DNA of 51,468 nucleotides from assembly GCA_038748065.1 (NCBI GenBank), contig JBCDJG010000034.1, forward strand, positions 1 to 51,468. The letters are read 5' to 3'. Made by a program: the position numbers and the translations under genes. The notes beneath the pieces were generated by a model that was not told the DNA's origin, made no database searches, and saw only the letters and a program-made list of their open reading frames with translations. This DNA is from JBCDJG01 sp038748065. GTDB lineage: Bacteria > Pseudomonadota > Gammaproteobacteria > Pseudomonadales > Halieaceae. Each line of letters starts with the position of its first letter. Within the stretch, counting starts at the first letter, position 1. Of the stretch, positions 27,268 to 36,002 are shown piece after piece.

Positions 27268-29551
27268 TCCGATCGAGCAGGGACTGGGCCTCCTGCTGCT
27301 GTTCAGCGCTGCCGGCGGCCATCACCTCTTCGAGAATCTGGCGGGCGCCGTCGCCATCGCCCATATCAAGGTAGGCACGCGCCAGGTCGAGCTTGGTCGA
27401 CATCTCGTTGCCCTCATCAGCGATAACGAGTTCTTCCCCGTTGCCAGTGGGCTGTTCAAAATCGGCACTGAGGTCCAGTTCTTCGTCAAGCTCCTCAGCT
27501 GCCTCTATTTCCAGCCCGGCAAATTCGGCGTCAAGGCTTTCAAGGTCGCCATCGCCCAGGCCTACCGATGGTTCCAGGCCCAGATCGGCGCCAGGTTCGC
27601 CATCCAGGTCACCCAGCGGGTCCGCTCCACCGCTATCGCTTGAGTCACCCATGAGCGCGCTTGCGGCGGCCAAAGAGGCATTATCGCCGATCGCCTGCAG
27701 CTCAGCATAGCGCGCCTCCATCTCATCTCGATCGCCCGTTTCAGAGGCAATCTCCATGAGCTTCAGGTGATAGGCAGGATTCCCCGGCTCGCTGGCAATC
27801 GCATTGCGCAGCAGCTCCCGGGCCTGTGGGTATCGTCCATAGGCGATATAAATCTCGGCCTCGGCCAAGGCATCGCCCGTGTCGACATCGTCTGCGTATT
27901 CGTCATGCTTGCGCTCGCCATAGCCACGATTGTCCGGAGAGACCTCTTCGGGCTGTTCGGCGATTGCGGGCTCTTCAAGCACGGCGGCAAGGGGTTCCGC
28001 ACTGTCCCCGTTCTCGCGAACTTCAACGTCCTGATCGCTCAGCTCAACGCCCGCGAAAATATCTGTTTCTGGCTCTCTTGCCAGGGGCGCATCCTCTATG
28101 TCGTCATCTTCGGCCTGTCGACGTCGCCAGACAAATAGACCCACAAGCGCCAGCACGAGCGCGCCGAGCCCATACAAGATCAGGCTAAGCACACCGCCAT
28201 CGGACGATTCGGCGACCGGCGCAGGTGCAGGTCGAGGCGCGGCGGGAGCCGGTGCCGGTGCCACTGCTACAGGCTCTGACTCAGGCTCGGGCTCAGGCGA
28301 CTCCAAGGCCGACTCGCTGGCCTCCAGCATAGGCAGCAATTCATCCATCCCGGCGTCATCAGATTCGGACCCGGCGACCATACCCGGAGCATCAGCCGCT
28401 GCCATCGACCCATCTGACAACGCATCCTGAAGTGCGGCGATCTGGTCATCTTTCAGGTCAACGATGCGCTGCAAGGTCGCGACCTGGTCTTCGAGTGCTC
28501 GCAGTCGTTCGGCAACCTCCCCGCCCTCGATGCTCATCGGCGCGGCATCACCGCCATCCATCATCGCGCCGCCGCTATCGACAGCCGCCATATCACTACC
28601 ACGCGGGCCGGACGAGCTGGCCTCGCTGGAACCGGCGGTATCAACCGGGTCGGCTGAAATCCTCAGTGACGGCGTTGCCAGTCCGCGACGCTCAAGGGAG
28701 GACCGGCCTTCTCGCCACTCCTGATTCTGGGCTTGCACCTCGGCGATGACGGCTGAGGCCTCTGCAGCATTGATATCAGCGGCCTCAGGCAGATAAACGA
28801 TGTACCCCGCTTTGATGCGGTTGATGTTGCCATCGAGGAAGGCGTCCGGATTCAGGCGTTGAATTTCCAGCATGGTCTGCTGGACACCGACGCCCTCGGG
28901 TCGCGCGCGTGAGGCAATCGTCCACAGCGTCTCGTCGCGGCGGATCATGTATCGACTGCCGGGTATTGGTGTATCCGTCGTCTCTGCCCAGAACTCACGT
29001 CGCGGCATCTCACCCGGCGCAAGGTTACTCTGGCGGACGTCTACCCGCGTACCTGTCTCGGACATTGCGGACTTTTTTTCAGTGTCCGGCGGCGGTAGCC
29101 CCTCAACTTCAGCAACCCGCTGACTGGCAGAGACTACTTTATTTTCCGCTCTGAACACCGGAGGATCGATGAGCACCGTGTATTCCCGCAACAGCCGCCC
29201 GCTGGGCCAGCGAGCTTCGATAATGAAGTCCAGATAAGGCTCCAGAACCGGGTCTTCGGACACGACCGTGATGTAGCCGTCGCCGCCGTCATCAACGGTT
29301 ACCTCGAACTTCAGGCTGGTGAGAAAGTAGGCGCGGTCAACGCCCATGCGATCAAAGTCCTCGCTCGTTGCGAGGCGAATGCGAATCTGGTCGTCGAGCA
29401 GGCCGTCGACATTGAGTAGGTCAACTTTTGCCCTGAAAGGCTCGTTGAGGAAGGATTCCAGCGTCAATTCGCCCAGACCGAGGCCGTAAACCGACGTCGC
29501 ACTGAGGCACCCGAGCGATAGAATTGCAGCAGCTAACTTCTTTTTAGCCAT
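27260..29551 (-). CDS. fimV: FimV-family polar/pilus-associated protein
   Basis: 763 residues. It has a signal peptide (MAKKK, hydrophobic to about 23), a conserved FimV N-terminal domain (about 24-135), a LysM peptidoglycan-binding domain (about 201-255), a coiled-coil-like stretch (about 345-375), one membrane helix (about 450-475) and an acidic cytoplasmic region with TPR-like repeats. It ends with the FimV C-terminal domain (DLARAYLDMGDGDGARQILEEV). In Pseudomonas FimV organises the cell pole and supports type IV pilus secretin assembly and cAMP signalling. No pilus genes are in this window. Confidence 0.93.
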   Translation of the reverse strand: MAKKKLAAAILSLGCLSATSVYGLGLGELTLESFLNEPFRAKVDLLNVDGLLDDQIRIRLATSEDFDRMGVDRAYFLTSLKFEVTVDDGGDGYITVVSEDPVLEPYLDFIIEARWPSGRLLREYTVLIDPPVFRAENKVVSASQRVAEVEGLPPPDTEKKSAMSETGTRVDVRQSNLAPGEMPRREFWAETTDTPIPGSRYMIRRDETLWTIASRARPEGVGVQQTMLEIQRLNPDAFLDGNINRIKAGYIVYLPEAADINAAEASAVIAEVQAQNQEWREGRSSLERRGLATPSLRISADPVDTAGSSEASSSGPRGSDMAAVDSGGAMMDGGDAAPMSIEGGEVAERLRALEDQVATLQRIVDLKDDQIAALQDALSDGSMAAADAPGMVAGSESDDAGMDELLPMLEASESALESPEPEPESEPVAVAPAPAPAAPRPAPAPVAESSDGGVLSLILYGLGALVLALVGLFVWRRRQAEDDDIEDAPLAREPETDIFAGVELSDQDVEVRENGDSAEPLAAVLEEPAIAEQPEEVSPDNRGYGERKHDEYADDVDTGDALAEAEIYIAYGRYPQARELLRNAIASEPGNPAYHLKLMEIASETGDRDEMEARYAELQAIGDNASLAAASALMGDSSDSGGADPLGDLDGEPGADLGLEPSVGLGDGDLESLDAEFAGLEIEAAEELDEELDLSADFEQPTGNGEELVIADEGNEMSTKLDLARAYLDMGDGDGARQILEEVMAAGSAEQQQEAQSLLDRIG

Positions 29552-29716
29552 ACTGACGCCTTCTTATTGTGGTGCTATCCCCATTTTTGGGCCTCCCCAG
29601 GCCCGCCCGCGACCGCCGCGTTTGTGAGCTCAGCGCACACCCGTTAGCCCCGGATAGCGCCGAAAACTACAGCAGTCCCTTATATAGTCATTCCAAGTAT
29701 GTGAAATGTAAACAGA
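29552..29716 (-). promoter_or_regulatory. fimV upstream region
   Basis: The 165 bases between asd and fimV. The half nearest asd (about 29660-29716) is AT-rich compared with its surroundings, including a stretch with TTATATAG, and could hold the promoter for fimV and the genes after it. No strict -35/-10 pair or terminator for asd could be identified. Confidence 0.35.
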
Positions 29717-30742
29717 TTAATCAAGATAAGTGGAAATTAAGGTCTCGGCAATTTGCACACTGTTCAGGGCGGCGCCTTTGCGTACGTTGTCAGCCACGAT
29801 CCACAGGTTAAGGCCTCTCGGATGAGAGATATCTTCTCTTATGCGCCCGACAAACACAGGATCAGCGCTGGCCGCATCACCCACCGCTGTCGGATAGCCA
29901 CCATCGGCCCGTTCGTCCATGACCGTCACGCCCGGCGATTCGGCCAGCAGAGCCCGTGTTTCCTCGGCACTGATCTTGTCCACGGTTTCGATATGCACCG
30001 CCTCAGAATGCCCGAAGAACACCGGAACACGCACACAGGTCGGGTTGACCTGGATACTCTCGTCGGCAAAGATCTTGCGGGTCTCCCAAACCATCTTCAT
30101 CTCTTCGCGCGTGTAACCATTGTGCTGGAAAGTATCGATATGGGGCAGTGCGTTGAAAGCGATCTGCTTGGGATAAACCTCACACTCCGCCTCGCGGCCA
30201 TTCAGCAGGCTAGCGGTCTGCCGCGCGAGTTCCTCGATGGCCTCCTTGCCCGTGCCGGACACGGCCTGGTAGGTGGCAACGTTAATGCGCTCGATCCCTA
30301 CGGCATCGTAAATCGGCTTGAGCGCGACTAGCATCTGGATCGTGGAGCAGTTTGGATTGGCGATAATATTGCGCGTGGTGTAACCCGCAATTGCCTCAGG
30401 GTTGACTTCAGGCACCACCAGGGGGATGTCTTCCTCGCGCCGGAAGTGTGAGGTGTTATCAATCACAACGCAGCCGGCCGCGGCCGCTCGCGGGGCAAAG
30501 TCGGCCGAGATGCTGCCACCCGCCGAAAATAGTCCAATCTGTACCTGACTGAAATCGAACTCCGACAGATCGCTCACAGTCACTGACTTTCCCTTGAACA
30601 TAATGGTCTTGCCAGCGCTCCGGCTACTGGCCAGCGCGTAGAGCTCGCCGACAGGAAAGTCTCGCTCCTCAAGAATAGAAATCATGGCCTCGCCCACCGC
30701 TCCGGTGGCACCGACGACCGCTACATCATAGGTTCTGCTCAT
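29717..30742 (-). CDS. asd: Aspartate-semialdehyde dehydrogenase
   Basis: Reduces aspartyl phosphate to aspartate semialdehyde for Lys, Thr, Met and diaminopimelate synthesis; 341 residues from ATG 30742. The NADP site is VVGATGAVGEAM near the start, the catalytic Cys132 lies in NPNCSTIQM, and the active-site segment ALPHIDTFQHNGYTREE is present. The frame is open to 30769, but GAGGG just before 30742 and the family start favour the shorter form, which then does not overlap leuB. leuB-asd-fimV is the conserved order. Confidence 0.95.
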   Translation of the reverse strand: MSRTYDVAVVGATGAVGEAMISILEERDFPVGELYALASSRSAGKTIMFKGKSVTVSDLSEFDFSQVQIGLFSAGGSISADFAPRAAAAGCVVIDNTSHFRREEDIPLVVPEVNPEAIAGYTTRNIIANPNCSTIQMLVALKPIYDAVGIERINVATYQAVSGTGKEAIEELARQTASLLNGREAECEVYPKQIAFNALPHIDTFQHNGYTREEMKMVWETRKIFADESIQVNPTCVRVPVFFGHSEAVHIETVDKISAEETRALLAESPGVTVMDERADGGYPTAVGDAASADPVFVGRIREDISHPRGLNLWIVADNVRKGAALNSVQIAETLISTYLD

Positions 30743-30755
30743 TGGCACGCCCTCA

Positions 30756-31841
30756 CTATTGCTGATCAACCAGTGCCGCTACAACGGCGTTGCCCATATC
30801 CACAGTGCCAACAAGCTGTTGGCCTTCAGCGTGGATATCCGGTGTCCTTAGCCCCTGGTCAAGCACCCGACTCACCGCCGTCTCAATGGCATCGGCTGCG
30901 GCCGGCTCGCCCAGGGTATAGCGCAGCATCATGGCCGCCGACAGAATGGTGGCCAGCGGATTAGCCTTGCCCTGCCCAGCGATGTCAGGCGCGGAGCCAT
31001 GGCAGGGTTCGTACATGCCAAACCCCTGCTGATCGAGCGACGCCGACGGCAGCATACCAATAGAGCCCGTCAGCATGGCCGCTGCGTCCGACAGAATATC
31101 CCCAAACATATTGCCAGTTACCACAACGTCAAATTGCTTGGGCGCCATCACCAGCTGCATGGCGGCATTATCTACATACATGTGGCTGAGCTCGATATCT
31201 GGATACTCCTTGCCAACCTCCTCCAGCACTTCGCGCCACAGGATGGTCGCCTCGAGCACGTTGGCCTTATCCACCGAACAGACGCGCCTGTCGCGCTTGC
31301 CGGCTAGATCGAAAGCCAGGTGCGCGATCCGCTTGATCTCGGACTCCGAGTATTTGTAGGTGTTATAGCCCTCGCGCTCGCCGTTCTCCAAGGTGCGAAT
31401 ACCACGGGGTTCGCCGAAATAAATTCCGCCGGTCAGCTCACGCACAATCAAAATATCGAGGCCCGCAACGATCTCTGGCTTGAGGCTCGACGCCTCGGCC
31501 AGTTGAGGATAGAGGATCGCTGGACGCAAGTTACCGAAGAGCTGTAACTCTGAACGAATCTGCAAGAGCCCCTTTTCGGGCCGTAAGGCTCGATCCACGC
31601 CGTCCCACTTCGGCCCACCCACAGCCCCAAGCAAAATAGCATCTGCACTGCGAGCCGCGTTCAGCGTCTGATCGGGGCAAGGGACACCGTGCTCGTCAAG
31701 CGCCGCGCCGCCCAGCAGGCCATACTCAAGGGTCATGCCGAGACTGAAGCGTTCATCGACACATTCCAGCACTTTGACGGCCTCCAGGATGATCTCGGGG
31801 CCAATGTAGTCGCCTGGGAGAACGAGGATTGTTTTGCTCAT
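30756..31841 (-). CDS. leuB: 3-isopropylmalate dehydrogenase
   Basis: Oxidatively decarboxylates 3-isopropylmalate with NAD in leucine synthesis; 361 residues. Typical segments are LPGDYIGPEI (usually GDGIGPE; here Tyr replaces Gly), GAVGGPKWD, RELTGGIYFGEPRG, the VDNAAMQLV active-site region, TGNMFGDILSD and EPCHGSAPDIAG. It follows leuD by 39 bases and is followed by asd after 13. Confidence 0.96.
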   Translation of the reverse strand: MSKTILVLPGDYIGPEIILEAVKVLECVDERFSLGMTLEYGLLGGAALDEHGVPCPDQTLNAARSADAILLGAVGGPKWDGVDRALRPEKGLLQIRSELQLFGNLRPAILYPQLAEASSLKPEIVAGLDILIVRELTGGIYFGEPRGIRTLENGEREGYNTYKYSESEIKRIAHLAFDLAGKRDRRVCSVDKANVLEATILWREVLEEVGKEYPDIELSHMYVDNAAMQLVMAPKQFDVVVTGNMFGDILSDAAAMLTGSIGMLPSASLDQQGFGMYEPCHGSAPDIAGQGKANPLATILSAAMMLRYTLGEPAAADAIETAVSRVLDQGLRTPDIHAEGQQLVGTVDMGNAVVAALVDQQ

Positions 31842-31880
31842 GTAGTATTGCCCTGTCAGGTTTCGGCCAGAGGTGCGCGC

Positions 31881-32528
31881 TTATTTAATAACATCAAATA
31901 ACCAGGGTGACCGCTGTCGATAACCAGACTCGAACTCCCGTATTGCTTCAGCACTCTGGAGCGTCAGGCCAATGTCATCCAGGCCTTCCAATAAGCAGTG
32001 GCGACGAAACTCATCCACCTCAAAGGCAAACTCTGTACCCGCGGGCGTTATCACCCGCTGGCGTTCAAGATCTACCTGCAGCTCATAACCCTCACGGCCG
32101 TACATCTCCTCAAACAGCTGGTCTACTGCGGCGGCGGGAAGCACGACCGGCAACAAGCCATTCTTGAAGCAGTTGTTGTAAAAGATATCCGCAAAACTCG
32201 GCGCAATGACGCAACGAAAGCCATAATCATCCAGCGCCCAGGGAGCATGCTCACGACTGGAGCCGCAGCCGAAGTTCTCCCGGGCCAGCAAAATAGAAGC
32301 GCCGGCGTAGCGCGGAAAATTCAGCGGGAAATCCTTATTCAGCGGCCGACCGCTGTTGTCAGTATCGGGCTGGCCCTCGTCCAGATAGCGTAATTCATCA
32401 AACAGGTTCGGCCCGAAGCCGGAGCGCTTGATGGACTTTAAAAACTGCTTTGGGATGATCAGATCCGTATCAACATTGGCGCGATCCATGGGCGCTGCGA
32501 GACCTTGCATCACGGTAAAACTTTTCAT
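31881..32528 (-). CDS. leuD: 3-isopropylmalate dehydratase, small subunit
   Basis: Swivelling-domain subunit of isopropylmalate isomerase; 215 residues. MDRANVDTDLIIPKQFLK near the start and GCGSSREHAPWAL around residue 80 are diagnostic, together with FADIFYNNCFKNGLLP. It works as a heterodimer with LeuC, encoded 12 bases upstream. Confidence 0.96.
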   Translation of the reverse strand: MKSFTVMQGLAAPMDRANVDTDLIIPKQFLKSIKRSGFGPNLFDELRYLDEGQPDTDNSGRPLNKDFPLNFPRYAGASILLARENFGCGSSREHAPWALDDYGFRCVIAPSFADIFYNNCFKNGLLPVVLPAAAVDQLFEEMYGREGYELQVDLERQRVITPAGTEFAFEVDEFRRHCLLEGLDDIGLTLQSAEAIREFESGYRQRSPWLFDVIK

Positions 32529-32540
32529 CGCACTTTCTCC

Positions 32541-33959
32541 TTACAAGTCGCGTACGTCGATGAAGTGGCCAGCGACAGCAGCGGCCGCCGCCATTGCCGG
32601 GCTGACCAGGTGCGTGCGACCACCGAAGCCCTGCCGACCCTCGAAGTTTCGGTTCGAGGTCGACGCACAGTGCTCGCCGGGGCCAAGTTTGTCGGCGTTC
32701 ATAGCGAGGCACATCGAACAACCCGGCAGGCGCCATTCCATGCCCGCGTCCAGGAATATTCTGTCCAGGCCTTCATCCTCGGCCTGCCGCTTCACCTCGC
32801 CGGAGCCGGGAACGACAAGCGCTTGCTTGATGCTGTCGGCGATCTTGCGGCCCTTCACGACTTCCGCGGCCGCGCGCAAGTCTTCGATGCGCGAGTTGGT
32901 GCAGGAGCCGATGAAAACTCTATCAGGCTTGATATCGGTAATGGCCTGACCCGCGTCCAGACCCATATATTCCAGCGCACGCTCGATGGCTGCTTTCTGG
33001 GTTGCGTTGTCCGCATCGGCGGGGTCAGGCACCTTCGCATCCACAGGCAGCACCATTTCCGGCGACGTACCCCAGGTCACCTGCGGGCGAATATCGGCGC
33101 CGTCCAGTTCGACGACCTTGTCAAACATTGCATCGGAATCTGAATGCAGGCTTCGCCACGCCTGAGACGCCTGTGCCCAGAGCTCGCCGTCAGGGGCATA
33201 GGGCCTGCCCTTAACATAGTTGAGTGTCGTCTCGTCCACGGCAATCATGCCCATGCGTGCGCCAGCTTCAATCGACATGTTGCACAGCGTCATACGCCCT
33301 TCCATGCTCATATCTCGAATAACCTGGCCACCGAACTCGATCGCGTAACCGGTGCCCCCCGCGGTGCCGATTTTACCGATAATGTCGAGCGCCACGTCCT
33401 TGGCGCTGACACCGGGCTGCAACTCACCGTCGACCCGCACCAGCAGGTTTTTCATTTTTTTCTGAATCAGGCACTGCGTAGCAAGAACGTGCTCAACCTC
33501 AGAGGTGCCGATACCATGGGCCAAGGCGCCCAGTGCGCCGTGTGTCGACGTATGAGAATCACCGCAGACCACGGTCATGCCCGGCAGGGTAGCGCCCTGC
33601 TCAGGCCCCACCACGTGCACGATGCCCTGTTTGACATCGTTGATGTCGTATTTGACCAGGTCGAAGTCATCGCAGTTGTCGTCCAGCGTCTGCACCTGCA
33701 GGCGTGAAACGGGATCGTTGATGCTGGCGACGCCACCCGCCCGCTCGGCTTCATCGGTGGGCACATTATGGTCAGGTACGGCCAGGTTAGCGTCCCGACG
33801 CCAGGGGGCTCTGCCCGCCAGTCGCAAGCCTTCAAAAGCCTGCGGTGAAGTAACCTCGTGGATGAGGTGACGGTCGATATAGATGAGCGCACTGCCGTCG
33901 TCGCGCTGTTCGACAAGATGGAGGTCCCAGAGCTTGTCGTAGAGAGTTTTTCCAGCCAT
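32541..33959 (-). CDS. leuC: 3-isopropylmalate dehydratase, large subunit
   Basis: Aconitase-family [4Fe-4S] subunit of isopropylmalate isomerase; 472 residues. Cluster ligands are Cys353 (IGSCTNSR), Cys414 and Cys417 (GCSMC). GDSHTSTHGALGALAHGIGTSE is another family block. First gene of leuCDB, reading away from the LysR gene at 34060 across a 100-base region with a candidate LysR operator. Confidence 0.97.
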   Translation of the reverse strand: MAGKTLYDKLWDLHLVEQRDDGSALIYIDRHLIHEVTSPQAFEGLRLAGRAPWRRDANLAVPDHNVPTDEAERAGGVASINDPVSRLQVQTLDDNCDDFDLVKYDINDVKQGIVHVVGPEQGATLPGMTVVCGDSHTSTHGALGALAHGIGTSEVEHVLATQCLIQKKMKNLLVRVDGELQPGVSAKDVALDIIGKIGTAGGTGYAIEFGGQVIRDMSMEGRMTLCNMSIEAGARMGMIAVDETTLNYVKGRPYAPDGELWAQASQAWRSLHSDSDAMFDKVVELDGADIRPQVTWGTSPEMVLPVDAKVPDPADADNATQKAAIERALEYMGLDAGQAITDIKPDRVFIGSCTNSRIEDLRAAAEVVKGRKIADSIKQALVVPGSGEVKRQAEDEGLDRIFLDAGMEWRLPGCSMCLAMNADKLGPGEHCASTSNRNFEGRQGFGGRTHLVSPAMAAAAAVAGHFIDVRDL

Positions 33960-34013
33960 GGCGGGATACCTCGACGAGTATCTTAAAGTCGCGAAAGTCT
34001 AGTCTTGACCGGT

Positions 34014-34032
34014 TAATAACACAAATTTATTA
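34014..34032. promoter_or_regulatory. Candidate LysR-type operator between leuC and the LysR gene
   Basis: A perfect inverted repeat, TAATAA then 7 bases then TTATTA, contains the T-N11-A pattern (T34017, A34029) typical of LysR-type regulators. It lies 28 bases upstream of the regulator's start in the only divergent promoter region of leuCDB. AT-rich promoter DNA can give such repeats by chance, so binding is inferred. Confidence 0.5.
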
Positions 34033-34059
34033 TTTTTATCTATCCCATTCCTATCGAGA

Positions 34060-34941
34060 ATGCATAGCATGGATTTTCAGAACCTCAGGGCCTTTATCAA
34101 GGTCGCAGAGACCGCGTCATTTTCCCACGCCGCACAGGAGCTACATCTGACACAGCCGGCGGTCAGCAAGCGCGTGGCACTGCTGGAAGAGGAACTGGGC
34201 GCACAGCTCTTTGATCGCATCGGTCGCAAGGTCGGCCTGACGGAGGCCGGCCGCGCTCTGCTACCTCACGCCCGCGCTGTGGAGCAACAGCTGGCGGATG
34301 CAGCGCAATCGGTGCGGGACCTGGCCGGAGACGTTGCCGGTAATCTCAGGCTCGCGACCAGTCATCACATCGGCCTGCATCGCCTGCCGCCGGTCCTCAG
34401 TCGATTCAGCCGGGACTATCCCGCGGTGCATCTCGACATTGATTTCATGGATTCAGAGCAGGCCTATGACCAGATTTTGCAGGGCAAGGCCGAGCTCGCG
34501 GTTGTGACGCTGGCGCCGGACCAGGAGCCCAGCATTATCGCCAGAGAGATCTGGCGAGACCCCCTTGATATTCTCGTCGCAAAAGACCACGACATGGCCA
34601 AGCGAAAAACCGTCACTCTGGATTTGCTCGCCGACCACGCAGCCATACTCCCGGGGTTGAACACCTACACCGGCCAGATCGTCAAACGGCTATTCGACCA
34701 ACGGGGTCTGACCCTGCAGGTTTCCATGGTAACGAACTACCTTGAAACGATCCGCATGATGGCCTCGGTAGGACTTGGCTGGACGGTCCTGCCAAGCTCC
34801 ATGCGCGACAGTTCTCTTGCAGCTGTTGCGCTGGAGGGCCTCACCATGGAGAGAACGCTGGGCTGCATTCACCACCGCGGCCGCAGTCTGTCGCGGGCGG
34901 CGCAGGCTTTTACCCAGTCGCTCGATGCCTTTGCGGACTAG
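34060..34941 (+). CDS. LysR-family transcriptional regulator, probable leuCDB regulator
   Basis: 293 residues. The N-terminal winged helix-turn-helix (about residues 4-62) has the classic SFSHAAQELHLTQPAVSKRVALLEEELGAQLF pattern, and the C-terminal effector-binding domain runs to about 290. It is transcribed away from leuC, which in Pseudomonas and relatives is the place of a LysR regulator of leucine synthesis; the effector is unknown. ATG 34060 (MHSMDF) or ATG 34069 could be the start. The stop TAG shares the tetramer CTAG with the convergent thioesterase gene. Confidence 0.92.
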   Translation: MHSMDFQNLRAFIKVAETASFSHAAQELHLTQPAVSKRVALLEEELGAQLFDRIGRKVGLTEAGRALLPHARAVEQQLADAAQSVRDLAGDVAGNLRLATSHHIGLHRLPPVLSRFSRDYPAVHLDIDFMDSEQAYDQILQGKAELAVVTLAPDQEPSIIAREIWRDPLDILVAKDHDMAKRKTVTLDLLADHAAILPGLNTYTGQIVKRLFDQRGLTLQVSMVTNYLETIRMMASVGLGWTVLPSSMRDSSLAAVALEGLTMERTLGCIHHRGRSLSRAAQAFTQSLDAFAD

Positions 34942-35414
34942 GTCGCTATGTCGCCGAGCGCGGTTTTATGGGTGGCATGCTCGGTGTAAATACCATCGTG
35001 ATCAGGCAAATAAAAGGTGCCGTTATAGCGCGCGATAATGCCTTTATTACCCAGTATCACACCGCTGGAGAAACCGAAGCGGCGCTTGATTGTGATGGAC
35101 TGACTCTCGGTTTGAATCCACTCACCCACCCTCGCTGCGTTGATAAAATCGACGCTAAGATTGACGGTTGGGGCACCGCTAATAAGGCCTCTGGCCCGGT
35201 TCAGTGCGCTTGCGGCGCCGATGTCGGCCAGTGTCATCAAGACCCCGCCGTGGCAGATGCCCATGGTATTGCCGTGGTGCGGCTGCACGCCAAGCCCAGC
35301 GGAGACACCGTCCTCCGTCGCGCGTATGTAGCAGGGTTGCAGGTTGTCAGTAAAGCCGAGACCTTCAGGGAGCACCTCGAAGCCTTCGGGGACAGTGATA
35401 TCCAGTTGTTCCAT
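34938..35414 (-). CDS. Hotdog-fold acyl-CoA thioesterase, PaaI-like
   Basis: 158 residues, single hotdog domain. HGGVLMTLADIGAASAL (about residues 54-70) is the PaaI/YbgC-type central helix motif that carries the catalytic region, followed by PTVNLSVDFINAARVG. It probably hydrolyses an acyl- or aryl-CoA, perhaps as a housekeeping salvage activity; the substrate is unknown. It overlaps the LysR gene end by 4 bases in convergent orientation and follows the flavodoxin-like gene by 16 bases. Confidence 0.85.
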   Translation of the reverse strand: MEQLDITVPEGFEVLPEGLGFTDNLQPCYIRATEDGVSAGLGVQPHHGNTMGICHGGVLMTLADIGAASALNRARGLISGAPTVNLSVDFINAARVGEWIQTESQSITIKRRFGFSSGVILGNKGIIARYNGTFYLPDHDGIYTEHATHKTALGDIAT

Positions 35415-35430
35415 CGTTCGTCAATTCAGC

Positions 35431-35886
35431 TCAGTAAATGCCCATCGTCAGCCCGGCAGCGAGCGCCTGCCCCAGTTCGCGGCAGTCGCGCAAGGCGCCA
35501 TCGCCTGGCTCGCCCCGGCATATTAAGGCCTGCGCCACCGGTTTAAAGGGGTACCCGCGAAAAATGCGTTCCGCGTCGCGCTGTGCTCCGCTGCCATCGT
35601 TGCCTGCGCTGATCGCCAGGGCATAGGGCAGGACCAGGCCCCTATCAGTACACGGATAAAACGTGCGATCGAGAAAGTCCTTGGCACCGCCGGCAAGGCG
35701 CCCCGAGTTCTCAGCTGCGATGAAGAGCAAGGCGTCGGCTTTGACCAGGTCTGTCGTGCCCGCATCCCAGGCTCGCAGAGTTATTACGCGCACTTCGCTC
35801 TCTTCGGAGGCGCCATCACTGGCCGCCTGCGCCAGGCGGGCGCAGGCTCCGCTCTGGCTGTGGTAAACAATCAGCAGGCTTTTCAT
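35431..35886 (-). CDS. Flavodoxin-like NAD(P)H-dependent oxidoreductase family protein
   Basis: 151 residues. The start MKSLLIVYHSQSGACARLAQA matches the flavodoxin FMN-phosphate loop (YHSQSG). KADALLFIAAENSGRLAGGAKDFLDR corresponds to the second FMN-contact loop of the flavodoxin-like fold. A role in electron transfer or quinone reduction is family-based only. It precedes the thioesterase by 16 bases and diverges from the MDR gene at 36003. Confidence 0.8.
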   Translation of the reverse strand: MKSLLIVYHSQSGACARLAQAASDGASEESEVRVITLRAWDAGTTDLVKADALLFIAAENSGRLAGGAKDFLDRTFYPCTDRGLVLPYALAISAGNDGSGAQRDAERIFRGYPFKPVAQALICRGEPGDGALRDCRELGQALAAGLTMGIY

Positions 35887-36002
35887 GGCAGGCGTGATTG
35901 GAACACAAGCTGGACGGCCCTGTCACCAACGCTGGCTGGCTGCCGGTAAAGATGCTCTAATGCCCGCCCTCACAATAAGATATGGATCGGGAGACCCGCA
36001 CG

